DNA from: CAZVFX01 sp964626565
Lineage (GTDB): Bacteria; Myxococcota_A; UBA9042; CAIXZC01
DNA length: 11,975 bases
Direction: 5' to 3'
NCBI GenBank assembly: GCA_964626565.1
Contig: CAZVFX010000171.1
Coordinates: forward strand, 1-11,975
The notes under the pieces were generated by a model. The model saw nothing but the letters and a program-made list of their open reading frames with translations, did no database searches and had not been told where the DNA came from. Made by a program: the position numbers and the translations under genes. Below are positions 1 to 7,258 of this stretch, piece after piece (position 1 is the first letter of the stretch; each line of letters starts with the position of its first letter).

Positions 1-3000
1 TCTAGAGCCGGGTCCGGCTCGAAGACACAGTCAGGGCATTCGCACGTGCTGACCAGGGGGCTTCCTTCCGGAGGCGGGAAGGCCAGGGCCTCCAGGCTGC
101 CGGCCCGGGCTGCGTATTCCCACTCGGCCTCGGTAGGCAACCGATAACCCTCGCATGCCACTCCCTTGAACGTTACATCGCAACTGAAGTCACCAGAGCA
201 CATGACGACGCCTTCCGGGCAGCCGCCGGCCATGCCGCCCTGACAGTCCGTCAGTTCATAGCACTCTTCCAGGCCGTGCAGTGCGGACAGGTCATTGCAA
301 TAAGCAACAGCCTCGTACCAGTTGACCATCTGCACCGGGCAGTCCGGCTCCTCGCAATCGGCCCACTGACTAGGGTTGCCGGAGCCGGTAGTTTCAATCC
401 ACTCCGCCCGGGTCACCTCGTGGTCGCTTACGAGCATCGCATGACTGACGGTCACGGGATGCAGGGGCCCCTCGTCGTCGTCTCGACACGACTCATCATG
501 GGGCGATCCCATGACGAAGCTGCCAGAAGGCACCACCACCCAGCCGTCCTTCTTGCAGACGCCATACTCGTCGTCGCACGTCCCCTCAAGGCAGCCGCCG
601 CAGCTACCGCCGCACCCGTCGGGCCCGCACTGCTTGCCCTCGCAGGCGGCAAGGCACACCGGAGCCGGGAGGCTGCGCACGGGCCGAGCGCCGTTGTAGT
701 GCCAACGGGCCGTCCATTCGCTGATGTGGCGCGACGCGGAGCGATGATGCTCGGCTTCGTCATTGAACACTCCGCCACGCACGCTGCGCCCGATCTGCGG
801 CCCATCCCGGATCGGGTCGACCTCCGGGCTGTCAAGGTAGAACACAGGCTGGTACTCATCCCAACACCATTCCTGGACGTTTCCAGCCATGTCGTAGAGC
901 TCCCAGGCGTTGGCTCCCTTCTCCCGCACCGGACGGGTGAACCCCAGGGAGTTGTCACAGTACCAGCCGTAGTCCTCGAGGTCCTCTTCAAGACCGCACT
1001 CCCCGCAGGTGTCATTTTTGACTCCACCGCCGGGAATCGGGTAGGCGTATGCTGTGTCGGTGCCGGCCCGGGCCAGATACTCCCATTCCGCCTCGGTGGG
1101 CAGTCGGTAACCGTTGCATTCGAGTCCCATGAAAATCGCCTTGGAACAAACGTAATCTCCGTAACAGCCACCCCCCTGCTCGCAACCACCGCCAAGGGTC
1201 CCCTCGCAGTTCTGCAGCAGATAACACTCGTCCAGCCCTTCCGACGCGGACAACAGGTTGCAGTAGTGGAGCCACTCCCACCAGTTCACCCGCTCAACCG
1301 GGCAATCGGTTTCCGAGCAAAAGGGCTCGGGCCCGTCAGGACCGAAGTGGCTGGGGTTGGGCGCGCCGGTGAGCGTGGTCCACTCTTGCTGGGTCACCTC
1401 GTGGTCACTCACCAGAAGTGCGCGGGTGATTGCAACCGGATGCTGCGGTCCTTCGTCCGTCTCTCGACATAGCTCGTCGTGCGGGCTGCCCATCATAAAA
1501 CTGCCGCCGGGAATCGCCACCCAGCCCGGCCGGTGGCAGACGCCGTAGAAATCGTTGCAAAGCAGTTCCGTGCCGCCCGCCAGGATGCAGTCCCCACAGC
1601 TTCCGCCGCAGCCGTCTGACCCGCACTGGCGGTCCTCGCAATCGGGCTCGCAATCGCACGTCCCGGAGAGACAGTATGCGAGGGGCGAGTCATCATCGCA
1701 CTGGCTGCCGTCCGGAACATCTGGGAAGATGCAATCCAGGTCAGCGACACAAATGTCAAAAGTGCAGTCGTCCTCGTCATTGCACAGGCTATGGTCGGTG
1801 GTGTGTGCGACCGTATCCAGCTCTTCGTCGCAAGTGTCGACGGTGCAATCCACCCCGTCGTCCAGGTCGGGCGAAAGACCGGGAAGGCAGCCCGCAGCCG
1901 GATCGCACGTTTCCGCACCGTTGCAGAACTCCGTGTCGTCGCAGAAATCATGGTTTGGCAGGTGAAGGACCTGGTCAGCGGCCTCATCGCAGGAATCCTC
2001 GGTGCAATCCACCTGGTCGTCCAATTCCGGGGGTTCGCCTTCCTGGCAACCCGCAATTTCCGCACATAGTTCCAGGCCGTTGCAGAACTCTGTGTCGTCG
2101 CACAGGGCGTCAACGGGAGTGTTCACCACCGCATCCAACTCATCGTCGCACGAGTCATCCGTGCAGTCGACCAGGTCGTCGGTTTCGGGAGGCGTGCCTT
2201 CGAGGCACCCAGCGGCCACGTCGCACAGCTCCTCGCCGGAGCAGAACTCCAGATCATCGCAGAATGTATGGTCCGGGAGGTGGACTGGCTCGTCGAGAAG
2301 TGGATCACACGAATCCACGGTGCAATCGATGAAGTCATCCACCGACGGTGGAACGCCTGGAATGCAGTCACCGGAGAAGGGGTCACATCCTTCCGGACCA
2401 TCACAGAACTTGCCGTTATCGCACGAGGGCACTGAATCCGGGTCCACCTGGCAGACTTTGACGCCCGGCTCCCCTTCCACTTCTGCGCAGTGCAACTGGC
2501 CGTTACACAGGTCATCGTCGTTCAGTTCGGTGCAGCTGGCATTAATCTCGCAAATGCACTTCCACGCCACAACCTCCATCTCTTCCAATGGGAGTAACTC
2601 GTTGACGCACTGCGAGTCGGCGCAATCATCCTCGGTGCACGGGTTTCCGTCGTCGCACTCACCCACGTCGCACAAGCCGCCGCAGCCATCCGGACCACAT
2701 TCTTTGCCGACGCAGTGGGGCTGGCAGACACACTTACCCTCCGCACACATCTCCCCATCTTCGCATCCACAATCATCGGGGCAGCCTTCGCAGTTCTCCG
2801 CTTCTCCGCAAATGCCGTCCCCACACCACGGAGCAATCTCCGCCTCCAAAGCGTCGGCGTCGGCAACCTCAACTATGTCGGCAGCCAACTCTTCCTTCGC
2901 CTCGAGAATGTCCGCCAAACCGGGATCGGCAGGCGCATCTCCGGGGCCCACCTCCAGTTCCTGTGCGACATCGCCTGCGAACCTGTCCGCGGCGGCTCCG

Positions 3001-3128
3001 TCATGCGCGCCCGGAAATCTGTCGTGCCGCTCGATGCAGCCGCTGGACAGGAAACATGTAGCCGCCAGCAGGACTGCGGTCGGCAACAGGGACGGTGACG
3101 GACTTGTGTTCCGTGTAGCGCTTGGCAC
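1..3128 (-). CDS. Large Cys-rich lipoprotein with two FGE/sulfatase-modifying-factor domains (3' end outside window)
   Basis: The frame is open from a GTG at 3126-3128 to the window edge (1042 codons, no stop). The GTG is chosen because AGGAGG lies 8 bases upstream and the first residues form a lipoprotein signal, with lipobox LSSGC and lipid-bearing Cys31. Domains in order: an acidic Ala/Asp/Glu-rich linker (about 32-99); Cys-rich modules with CGDGIC, CPDDCGC and CGPDGCGG (about 100-160); four 53-residue disulfide repeats (235-446); a CGSDGCGGSCG linker; a first FGE-sulfatase domain (about 536-822, starting GWVAIPGGSFMMGSP, with YRLPTEAEWEYLARAG and DMAGNVQEW); a second CGPDGCGGSCG linker; and a second FGE domain from 863 (WVVVPSGSFVMGSP), cut off. 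True formylglycine-generating enzymes have two catalytic cysteines after the RGG motif. Copy 1 reads RGGVFNDEAEHHRSASR there, so it is probably a binding fold, not an oxidase. Probably outer-membrane anchored. Last gene of the kinase cluster. Confidence 0.9.
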   Translation of the reverse strand, partial: MPSATRNTSPSPSLLPTAVLLAATCFLSSGCIERHDRFPGAHDGAAADRFAGDVAQELEVGPGDAPADPGLADILEAKEELAADIVEVADADALEAEIAPWCGDGICGEAENCEGCPDDCGCEDGEMCAEGKCVCQPHCVGKECGPDGCGGLCDVGECDDGNPCTEDDCADSQCVNELLPLEEMEVVAWKCICEINASCTELNDDDLCNGQLHCAEVEGEPGVKVCQVDPDSVPSCDNGKFCDGPEGCDPFSGDCIPGVPPSVDDFIDCTVDSCDPLLDEPVHLPDHTFCDDLEFCSGEELCDVAAGCLEGTPPETDDLVDCTDDSCDDELDAVVNTPVDALCDDTEFCNGLELCAEIAGCQEGEPPELDDQVDCTEDSCDEAADQVLHLPNHDFCDDTEFCNGAETCDPAAGCLPGLSPDLDDGVDCTVDTCDEELDTVAHTTDHSLCNDEDDCTFDICVADLDCIFPDVPDGSQCDDDSPLAYCLSGTCDCEPDCEDRQCGSDGCGGSCGDCILAGGTELLCNDFYGVCHRPGWVAIPGGSFMMGSPHDELCRETDEGPQHPVAITRALLVSDHEVTQQEWTTLTGAPNPSHFGPDGPEPFCSETDCPVERVNWWEWLHYCNLLSASEGLDECYLLQNCEGTLGGGCEQGGGCYGDYVCSKAIFMGLECNGYRLPTEAEWEYLARAGTDTAYAYPIPGGGVKNDTCGECGLEEDLEDYGWYCDNSLGFTRPVREKGANAWELYDMAGNVQEWCWDEYQPVFYLDSPEVDPIRDGPQIGRSVRGGVFNDEAEHHRSASRHISEWTARWHYNGARPVRSLPAPVCLAACEGKQCGPDGCGGSCGGCLEGTCDDEYGVCKKDGWVVVPSGSFVMGSPHDESCRDDDEGPLHPVTVSHAMLVSDHEVTRAEWIETTGSGNPSQWADCEEPDCPVQMVNWYEAVAYCNDLSALHGLEECYELTDCQGGMAGGCPEGVVMCSGDFSCDVTFKGVACEGYRLPTEAEWEYAARAGSLEALAFPPPEGSPLVSTCECPDCVFEPDPAL
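1791..2426 (-). repeat. Four tandem 159-bp (53-residue) disulfide-rich repeats
   Basis: Inside the large lipoprotein, residues 235-446. The marker gtgcaatc/gtgcagtc on the plus strand recurs at 1843, 2002, 2161 and 2320, an exact 159-base spacing. Each unit has the pattern C(D/N)xxxFCxGxExC, then (A)GC, then DDxxDCTxDSCD, with six cysteines per unit. Units 2-4 are most alike (FCDDTEFCNGAETCDPAAGC in unit 4). Unit 1 is more diverged and has its cysteines slightly displaced. The pattern is typical of secreted Cys-rich stalks in Myxococcota and related bacteria; a rigid extended spacer is inferred. Confidence 0.9.
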
Positions 3129-3143
3129 CTGACTGGCCTCCTA
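3129..3143 (-). promoter_or_regulatory. Shine-Dalgarno overlapping the upstream stop codon (coupled junction)
   Basis: Read on the minus strand, the TAG stop of the TPR-PEGA gene (3141-3143) shares its AG with AGGAGG (3137-3142). Eight bases later comes the GTG start of the FGE lipoprotein. This supports GTG 3128 as the start and suggests that ribosomes finishing the upstream gene re-initiate on the downstream one. Confidence 0.75.
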
Positions 3144-4136
3144 AAACTCGAAAGTCATCACTGCACCGCTGCCGCCGGGCAGGGAGAAAGGCGACAGATG
3201 GAACGAATGCGACGTTCCGGCCTCGGCCGGGCCTTCAGCCGTGAGGAGGAGAACAGCACCCACGGTGGCGGCTGCGGCACCTACGCCATAGAGAGCGTAG
3301 GCGGTGTACTCTTTTGGTTGCACATCGTCGTCATAGGCCTGGTCGTACAGTTTATCGGCGGCTGCACCATCGGGGTATTTCGACGTGTCGCCATATTTGT
3401 CGTAGAGGTCCTGATTGGTGGAGTAGGCCAAGCCATGGAGAATCCCGCCCGTTGCGATGAGGGCGACCCCGGAACCGACAAGGGCCCATTCGAGGATTGG
3501 GAAGGGGTCCGAATCACCCTTGGGCTTGTCCGAGATTCCAGTCTGGCCGACGGGTTTGAGCTTCAGCAGAAAGGAACGCTTCTTGTCCTTCTTGGCAAAG
3601 GAGAGCCTGAACTTCCTGCCCTCGAACCCCGCTGCTCGGGCCCGCGCAACGTACTCGCCCGGAACGAGCCAGTAGGTGAGGGGACATGCGTAGACCAGAT
3701 CATGCCCGGCTCCCTTCGTGGAGGCCTTGGCCGCCAATCGAACCTCAGCATTATCGGGCTGACAGGTGAAAGCCACCTTCACATGGGTGGAAGCCAGTTC
3801 TTTCTCCACCTGCTCCAACCAGGCCGCTGCGGTCTTGTCCTTATTGCCGGTGAGACCCAGATACTGATGAAGATGGTACGCAGCTTCGGGACCACGGTTG
3901 AGTTTCTTGTAAGCCAGGCCGAGAGCCTTGTGGGCCTTTGGGATGTACTCTTCGCTTAGATCCGGCAACACCTTCAGCCAGACTGCCGCGGCTTCCCCGT
4001 ACTTCTTCTGCTTGGCAAGGGCGACTCCCTGATTGAAGCGATCGGTGGGGTCCTTCCCGGCCTGGCAATGGCCCGGTGTGGTCAAGGTCAACGTGGCCAT
4101 CGTCATGACGGCGGCAAGCAACGGTACTCTCGTCAT
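3141..4136 (-). CDS. Secreted TPR and PEGA domain protein with two C-terminal hydrophobic helices
   Basis: 331 residues, ATG preceded by AGGAG with 7-base spacing. An N-terminal signal peptide (about 1-26, ending HCQA) has no lipobox, so SPase I cleavage is likely. Residues about 30-112 form TPR-like helices (RFNQGVALAKQKKYGEAAAVW and a second pair). Residues about 118-195 are a PEGA-type beta domain, with VPGEYVARARAAGFEG and Cys125/Cys151 as a possible disulfide. A basic KKDKKR patch follows, then hydrophobic helices at about 214-237 and 278-299 flanking a charged Tyr/Asp-rich loop. The protein ends in MTFEF. PEGA proteins are envelope proteins found beside Ser/Thr kinases in Myxococcota. 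I infer that it acts in the periplasm or inner membrane as an adaptor for the adjacent kinase. No enzymatic motif is visible. It lies between the kinase (10-base gap) and the FGE lipoprotein (12-base gap). Confidence 0.85.
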   Translation of the reverse strand: MTRVPLLAAVMTMATLTLTTPGHCQAGKDPTDRFNQGVALAKQKKYGEAAAVWLKVLPDLSEEYIPKAHKALGLAYKKLNRGPEAAYHLHQYLGLTGNKDKTAAAWLEQVEKELASTHVKVAFTCQPDNAEVRLAAKASTKGAGHDLVYACPLTYWLVPGEYVARARAAGFEGRKFRLSFAKKDKKRSFLLKLKPVGQTGISDKPKGDSDPFPILEWALVGSGVALIATGGILHGLAYSTNQDLYDKYGDTSKYPDGAAADKLYDQAYDDDVQPKEYTAYALYGVGAAAATVGAVLLLTAEGPAEAGTSHSFHLSPFSLPGGSGAVMTFEF

Positions 4137-4149
4137 GTGTCCTCTCCTA
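4137..4149 (-). promoter_or_regulatory. Shine-Dalgarno overlapping the kinase stop codon (coupled junction)
   Basis: On the minus strand the kinase TAG (4147-4149) runs directly into AGGAG (4144-4148), followed 7 bases later by the ATG of the TPR-PEGA gene. This is the same stop/Shine-Dalgarno overlap as at the next junction downstream, which supports translational coupling. It also shows that the true kinase stop is here. Confidence 0.7.
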
Positions 4150-6155
4150 CTTGATTTCCATACCCTCGAAGCCCTCGATTTCCATACCTTCGAAGTCGTT
4201 GTCCTGGTTCTCCGCCTCCTCCCTTACGGTTGGGGCTTGGTTGTTTTCCGGTGTTTTCTTCTCTTCCTTCGGCTTCGTAACTTCCTTCGGCTTCGTAACT
4301 TCCTTCGGCTTCGTAACTTCCTTCGGCTTNNNNNNNNNNNNNNNNNNNNNNNNNNNNNNNNNNNNNNNNNNNNNNNNNNNNNNNNNNNNNNNNNNNNNNN
4401 NNNNNNNNNNNNNNNNNNNNNNNNNNNNNTCGTAACTTCCTTCGGCTTCGTAACTTCCTTCGGCTTCGTAACTTCCTTCGGCTTCGTAACTTCCTTCGGC
4501 TTGGTAACTTCTTTGAGCTTCGTAACTTCCTTCGGCTTGGTAACGTCCTTGGGCTTGGTAACTTCCTTGGGCTTCGTAACTTCCTTCGGCTTCGCCTCCT
4601 CTGCCGGCTGTGCCGGCTCTGGCTCTGCATCTGCCTGAGTTGCAACCACCTCACGGACTGGCGGCGCAGAGACCTCAGGGATACCCGCTCCTCGACCCGG
4701 GTCCATCCGAACGTCAGCGGCACGCGGCATTGCCGGCGGTACCAACTCCCTGGCCAGGTCCGGCGCAATATCCCCGCCCGTCACAGGAACGACGTCGGGA
4801 ACGGCCGGCGCTACGCGCAGGTCAGCCTCCGGTTCTTCCGACGGGGCCAGGGCAGGCTGAGCTTGCTCGGCGGGCGATCGCTCAGGCACCTTCTTCTTCT
4901 CCCACGGCCGCCACACAAGCAGCAGGGTCGCGAGCACCACAAAGGCCGCACCGACTCCGAGGTAAAGCCACCGGCGGGAAGAAACGACCTGCTCCACCAT
5001 GGCCGCGGTTTCGGCCCCGGCTACCCCCGCCGGCTGCCGCTGCAGCGCAGTTCCCGGGTCCGCCGATTCAGTGGCGGCCTCACTCACCGAGCCGGCGGCC
5101 GGAGCAACGGCATCGAGGCGCCCTGTGGGGATGCGAGGAACCTCCGGAGAGCGCAAACCACTGGCCGCAGTGGTCATCGGCGCCAGAGAGACCGTCTCGG
5201 GGGAATCGTTGTGCATTTCCAGCGACGCGGCCAGTGCTCTTCTGAACTGCTCCACATCCGCGAACCGCTGATCCGGCTCCTTCATGAGCCCCTTCTGGAG
5301 AAATGCATCGATGCTGGAAGGCACCACCACGTCCGGATTCATGGTCCCCACCGGCACCGGCACATCGTGAAGGTGTTTCATAAGGATCCCCACAGGCGTC
5401 GCCTCCTGGAACGGAGGCACGCCAGCCAGCATCTCGTAAAACACGATGCCCAGAGCGTAAAGATCGCTGGCGGGAACCGCGGGCTTACCCAGCGCCTGCT
5501 CCGGACTCAGATAGGCAGGAGTGCCGCAAATCATCCCCGTCTTGGTCACCGAGTCGACGGAGGTGTCGCCCACGAGCTTGGCGATGCCGAAATCCAGCAC
5601 CGTGACGTGCTCACGGCCCTTTCGCATGGAGACAAACAGATTGTCCGGCTTCAGATCCCGGTGGAGGATCTCCTTGTCGTGAGCTTCCTCCAACGATTCG
5701 AGCGTTTGAAGAATGAGGCCGGCTGCACGAACCGGTTCCATTGGGCCTTGCTTCTTGATCAGATAGGACAGCGGCCTGCCCTTGAGCAACTCCATGGTGT
5801 AATAGAGCAGGCCGTCATCGGTGACGCCGAAATCGTGGAGTGTGATTGTGTGAGGCGAAGAGAGGGACGCGATAGCCTTGGCTTCGGTGAAGAACCGGGT
5901 GATGGTGGACTTGTCCTGGACCAGTTCCCGCTTCAGCACCTTCAGCGCGACTTTGCGGCCGACCATAATCTGCTCGGCCACATATACCATGCCCATGCCG
6001 CCTTCGCCCAACTTGGACAAAATCTTGTAACGTTCGTCCAATTCCTGGCCCACCAGGTCCTTCTCTTCCATGGAGACAAGCTTGGCGCCATCGGCAGGAC
6101 ACCGGGTGTGCTCATCCGGATAGTTGTTCGCACACTTTGGGCAGAACTTTGGCAT
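4147..6155 (-). CDS. Transmembrane Ser/Thr protein kinase with zinc ribbon and KPKEVT periplasmic arm (contains assembly gap)
   Basis: Eukaryotic-like (PknB/Hanks-type) kinase that phosphorylates Ser/Thr using ATP. Residues 5-22 are a zinc-ribbon-like CPKC...CPAD motif. The kinase domain spans about 43-312: Gly loop GEGGMG (50-55), ATP-binding Lys72 in VALK, catalytic loop HRDLKPDN (165-172, Asp167), DFG (188-190), GTPAYLSPEQ (211-220). All key residues are present, so it should be active. An Ala/Pro/Thr-rich juxtamembrane stretch leads to one membrane helix (about 395-414). Outside it lie an acidic Pro-rich stretch, nine KPKEVT-type hexads (522-575), the gap, three more hexads and a C-terminus with two FEGMEI copies. 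Across 100 Ns the frame shifts; reading the right frame left of the gap ends at TAG 4147-4149, 60 residues after the gap. Start ATG has only a weak Shine-Dalgarno. Confidence 0.92.
4264..4592 (-). repeat. 18-bp tandem array encoding KPKEVT hexapeptides
   Basis: The unit on the minus strand is AAGCCGAAGGAAGTTACG. Nine units precede the gap (4431-4592) and three plus a partial KPKEE follow it (4264-4329). The first five units vary (KPKDVT, KLKEVT, silent ccc/acc changes). The four next to the gap and the three after it are identical, which points to recent slippage or unequal exchange. The Lys-Pro/Glu composition resembles the periplasm-spanning linker of TonB; that role is inferred. Confidence 0.93.
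4330..4429. other. Assembly gap of 100 Ns (size unknown) inside the KPKEVT array
   Basis: Exactly 100 Ns, the common placeholder for a gap of unknown length, lie within near-identical 18-bp repeats. The base at 4430 is the first base of a Lys codon, and 4327-4329 is a complete Lys codon. A true length of 2 modulo 3 is therefore needed to keep frame, and 17 plus a multiple of 18 if repeats are perfect. A one-base overlap of the two contigs would also fit. Confidence 0.95.
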
Positions 6156-6191
6156 AATCTTCGGTTAACTCACTACGTTTGTTCACTAACT

Positions 6192-6220
6192 AAAGTATTT
6201 CTACCTAATACATATTGCAA
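6192..6220 (-). promoter_or_regulatory. Candidate sigma70-like promoter of the kinase gene cluster
   Basis: On the minus strand TTGCAA (6215-6220) and TACTTT (6192-6197) are separated by 17 bases in an AT-rich patch that stands out from the GC-rich surroundings. Transcription would begin near 6185, about 30 bases before the kinase ATG. The -10 match is only partial. The organism's sigma-factor preferences are not known from this window. Confidence 0.35.
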
Positions 6221-6230
6221 GGACTATTGC

Positions 6231-6265
6231 GATGAGTCCCTAGGGCGGCCGGATGAGTCATTAGG
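6231..6265. repeat. Direct repeat of 14 bp, 21 bp apart, upstream of the kinase (possible operator)
   Basis: GATGAGTCCCTAGG (6231-6244) and GATGAGTCATTAGG (6252-6265) match at 12 of 14 positions. Their starts are 21 bases apart, two helical turns, so both would face the same side of DNA. They sit just upstream of the candidate -35 box of the kinase promoter, where an activator would bind. Function is inferred only. Confidence 0.5.
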
Positions 6266-6288
6266 AGTACTGCGTGGGGGGGGGCGTG

Positions 6289-7164
6289 CTACTGGCTGCG
6301 CAGCTTGATCTTGCCTGCGGCCGCGGTGCAGGCGTCGCGGACGGGCCAGACTTTGACCGCGACCAGGGAGCCGGAGTTGGTACGCTCTTCCACGATCTCG
6401 GAATAGGCGTCGGTGGTCGCCAGGGTTTCTACCTTGCCCAAGACAGAGGCGTCGCCGAGTTTACCCAGGGTGGCGCAGGCCCAGATGCGGTGCTGGGCGC
6501 TGTCACTCAACAGGACCTCCGCCGCGATGGGAACCCCTTCCGCAGCGCACTTGGCGTCCTTGAAGTATGGGAACGCCCAGACCTTGGCCAACTCGGTACC
6601 GTCCTTCACCGCATCGGCAATGAGCGCACAGTGACCTGTGCTCCCCTTCTTGATGAGCCATTTGCCGATATAGTCGAGCGAGAACTTCGTATGTTTGGGA
6701 AGGAAAGCCTTGCCCTTGTGGGAGGAGGCGTACTCCACAAATTTCTCTTCCATGGGCTGGCCTTCCTTTTCGAGCTTGGCCAGTATTCTCGCGCCTTCGG
6801 CGTTGTTGCCCCAGTGTACAACGTGCTCGAAAATAAACGTGTGCTCGCCGCACTCCGCCAGCTTGGTCGCCATGGAACCGACAAACTCTTCGCTATTCTT
6901 GGGAGTATTCTCGTAGGCTTCCACCACGTTCGAGCAATCGACGTTGGCTGCCTCGTGTCGCTTGACCATGTTGCACGCTTTGCGCTTGTCGTCGCTGTAG
7001 CGGACCCTCTTGTCCCCGGCGCACACTGACTTCAAGAACTCAACGTTCCCTTCCTCATCTGCTTTCAGGAGTTCATCTCGCTCAACCGGCTTTATGGCCT
7101 GCAACAGAGTGCAGCCGGTGAAAAACAGGGCCATGACGGCACAAAATAGAACTGCAGCTCTCAT
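6289..7164 (-). CDS. Cysteine-rich lipoprotein with HEAT-like C-terminus, function unknown
   Basis: 291 residues. The ATG at 7162-7164 is chosen because GGAGG lies 5 bases upstream and the first residues form a lipoprotein signal (MALFFTGC, lipid-bearing Cys18). Longer in-frame readings run back into the GH31 gene and give low-complexity nonsense. The mature part is helical and charged, with eight cysteines (48, 64, 77, 105, 179, 206, 230, 279), compatible with disulfides in an oxidising compartment. Residues about 212-255 (EVLLSDSAQHRIWACATLGKLGD) look like HEAT-repeat helices, a protein-binding scaffold. No catalytic motif is seen and I do not recognise a family. It follows the GH31 gene by 76 bases and precedes the kinase by 133 bases. 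It could be co-transcribed with either, or with both. Confidence 0.85.
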   Translation of the reverse strand: MRAAVLFCAVMALFFTGCTLLQAIKPVERDELLKADEEGNVEFLKSVCAGDKRVRYSDDKRKACNMVKRHEAANVDCSNVVEAYENTPKNSEEFVGSMATKLAECGEHTFIFEHVVHWGNNAEGARILAKLEKEGQPMEEKFVEYASSHKGKAFLPKHTKFSLDYIGKWLIKKGSTGHCALIADAVKDGTELAKVWAFPYFKDAKCAAEGVPIAAEVLLSDSAQHRIWACATLGKLGDASVLGKVETLATTDAYSEIVEERTNSGSLVAVKVWPVRDACTAAAGKIKLRSQ

Positions 7165-7217
7165 CGAATCCTCCTTCCTGTTTCGTGAAGAGTAAAGCTC
7201 ATGGAAGGAATCCAAAC

Positions 7218-7258
7218 ACAGGTTTGGGTGCCTGTCAAATTCACAGGCCTTTGGCCTG
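7218..7258 (-). other. Two small hairpins at the 3' end of the GH31 gene
   Basis: CAGGCC-TTT-GGCCTG (7244-7258) forms a 6-bp stem with a 3-base loop and abuts the TGA stop. ACAGG-8-CCTGT (7218-7235) forms a 5-bp stem 8 bases further along the transcript. No T-run follows on the minus strand, so these are not a standard terminator. They might slow decay or attenuate read-through into the lipoprotein gene. A TTGACA (minus strand, 7233-7238) overlaps the second stem but lacks a convincing -10. Confidence 0.25.

Noticed and set aside
276..1472. Long plus-strand open frame of 398 codons opposite the FGE lipoprotein
   Set aside because: It is a shadow: the opposite strand encodes recognisable FGE and Cys-rich domains in one continuous frame, while this frame has biased, motif-free composition and no Shine-Dalgarno.
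1..1640. FGE domains as a diversity-generating retroelement target
   Set aside because: FGE/C-type-lectin folds are common targets, but no reverse transcriptase or template repeat is seen, and the C-terminal part of domain 1 shows no adenine-biased variation. The end of domain 2 is outside the window.
2002..3132. Plus-strand Ser/Pro/His-rich open frame of 376 codons
   Set aside because: Composition is the antisense of the Cys/Asp repeat stalk; it has no family features.
4224..4329. Kinase C-terminus read as SRRKLR repeats ending at 4224
   Set aside because: This depends on taking the 100 Ns as a true length. The other frame gives KPKEVT repeats matching the upstream side and a stop that overlaps the next gene's Shine-Dalgarno.
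4264..4592. 18-bp repeats as a CRISPR array
   Set aside because: Units are head-to-tail with no spacers and encode an in-frame hexapeptide array.
6156..6288. Rho-independent terminator after the small lipoprotein
   Set aside because: No stem followed by a T-run on the minus strand; only a C/G run and direct repeats are present.
4863..6308. Plus-strand open frame of 481 codons opposite the kinase
   Set aside because: The kinase on the minus strand has every catalytic motif; this Arg/His-rich frame is its complement.
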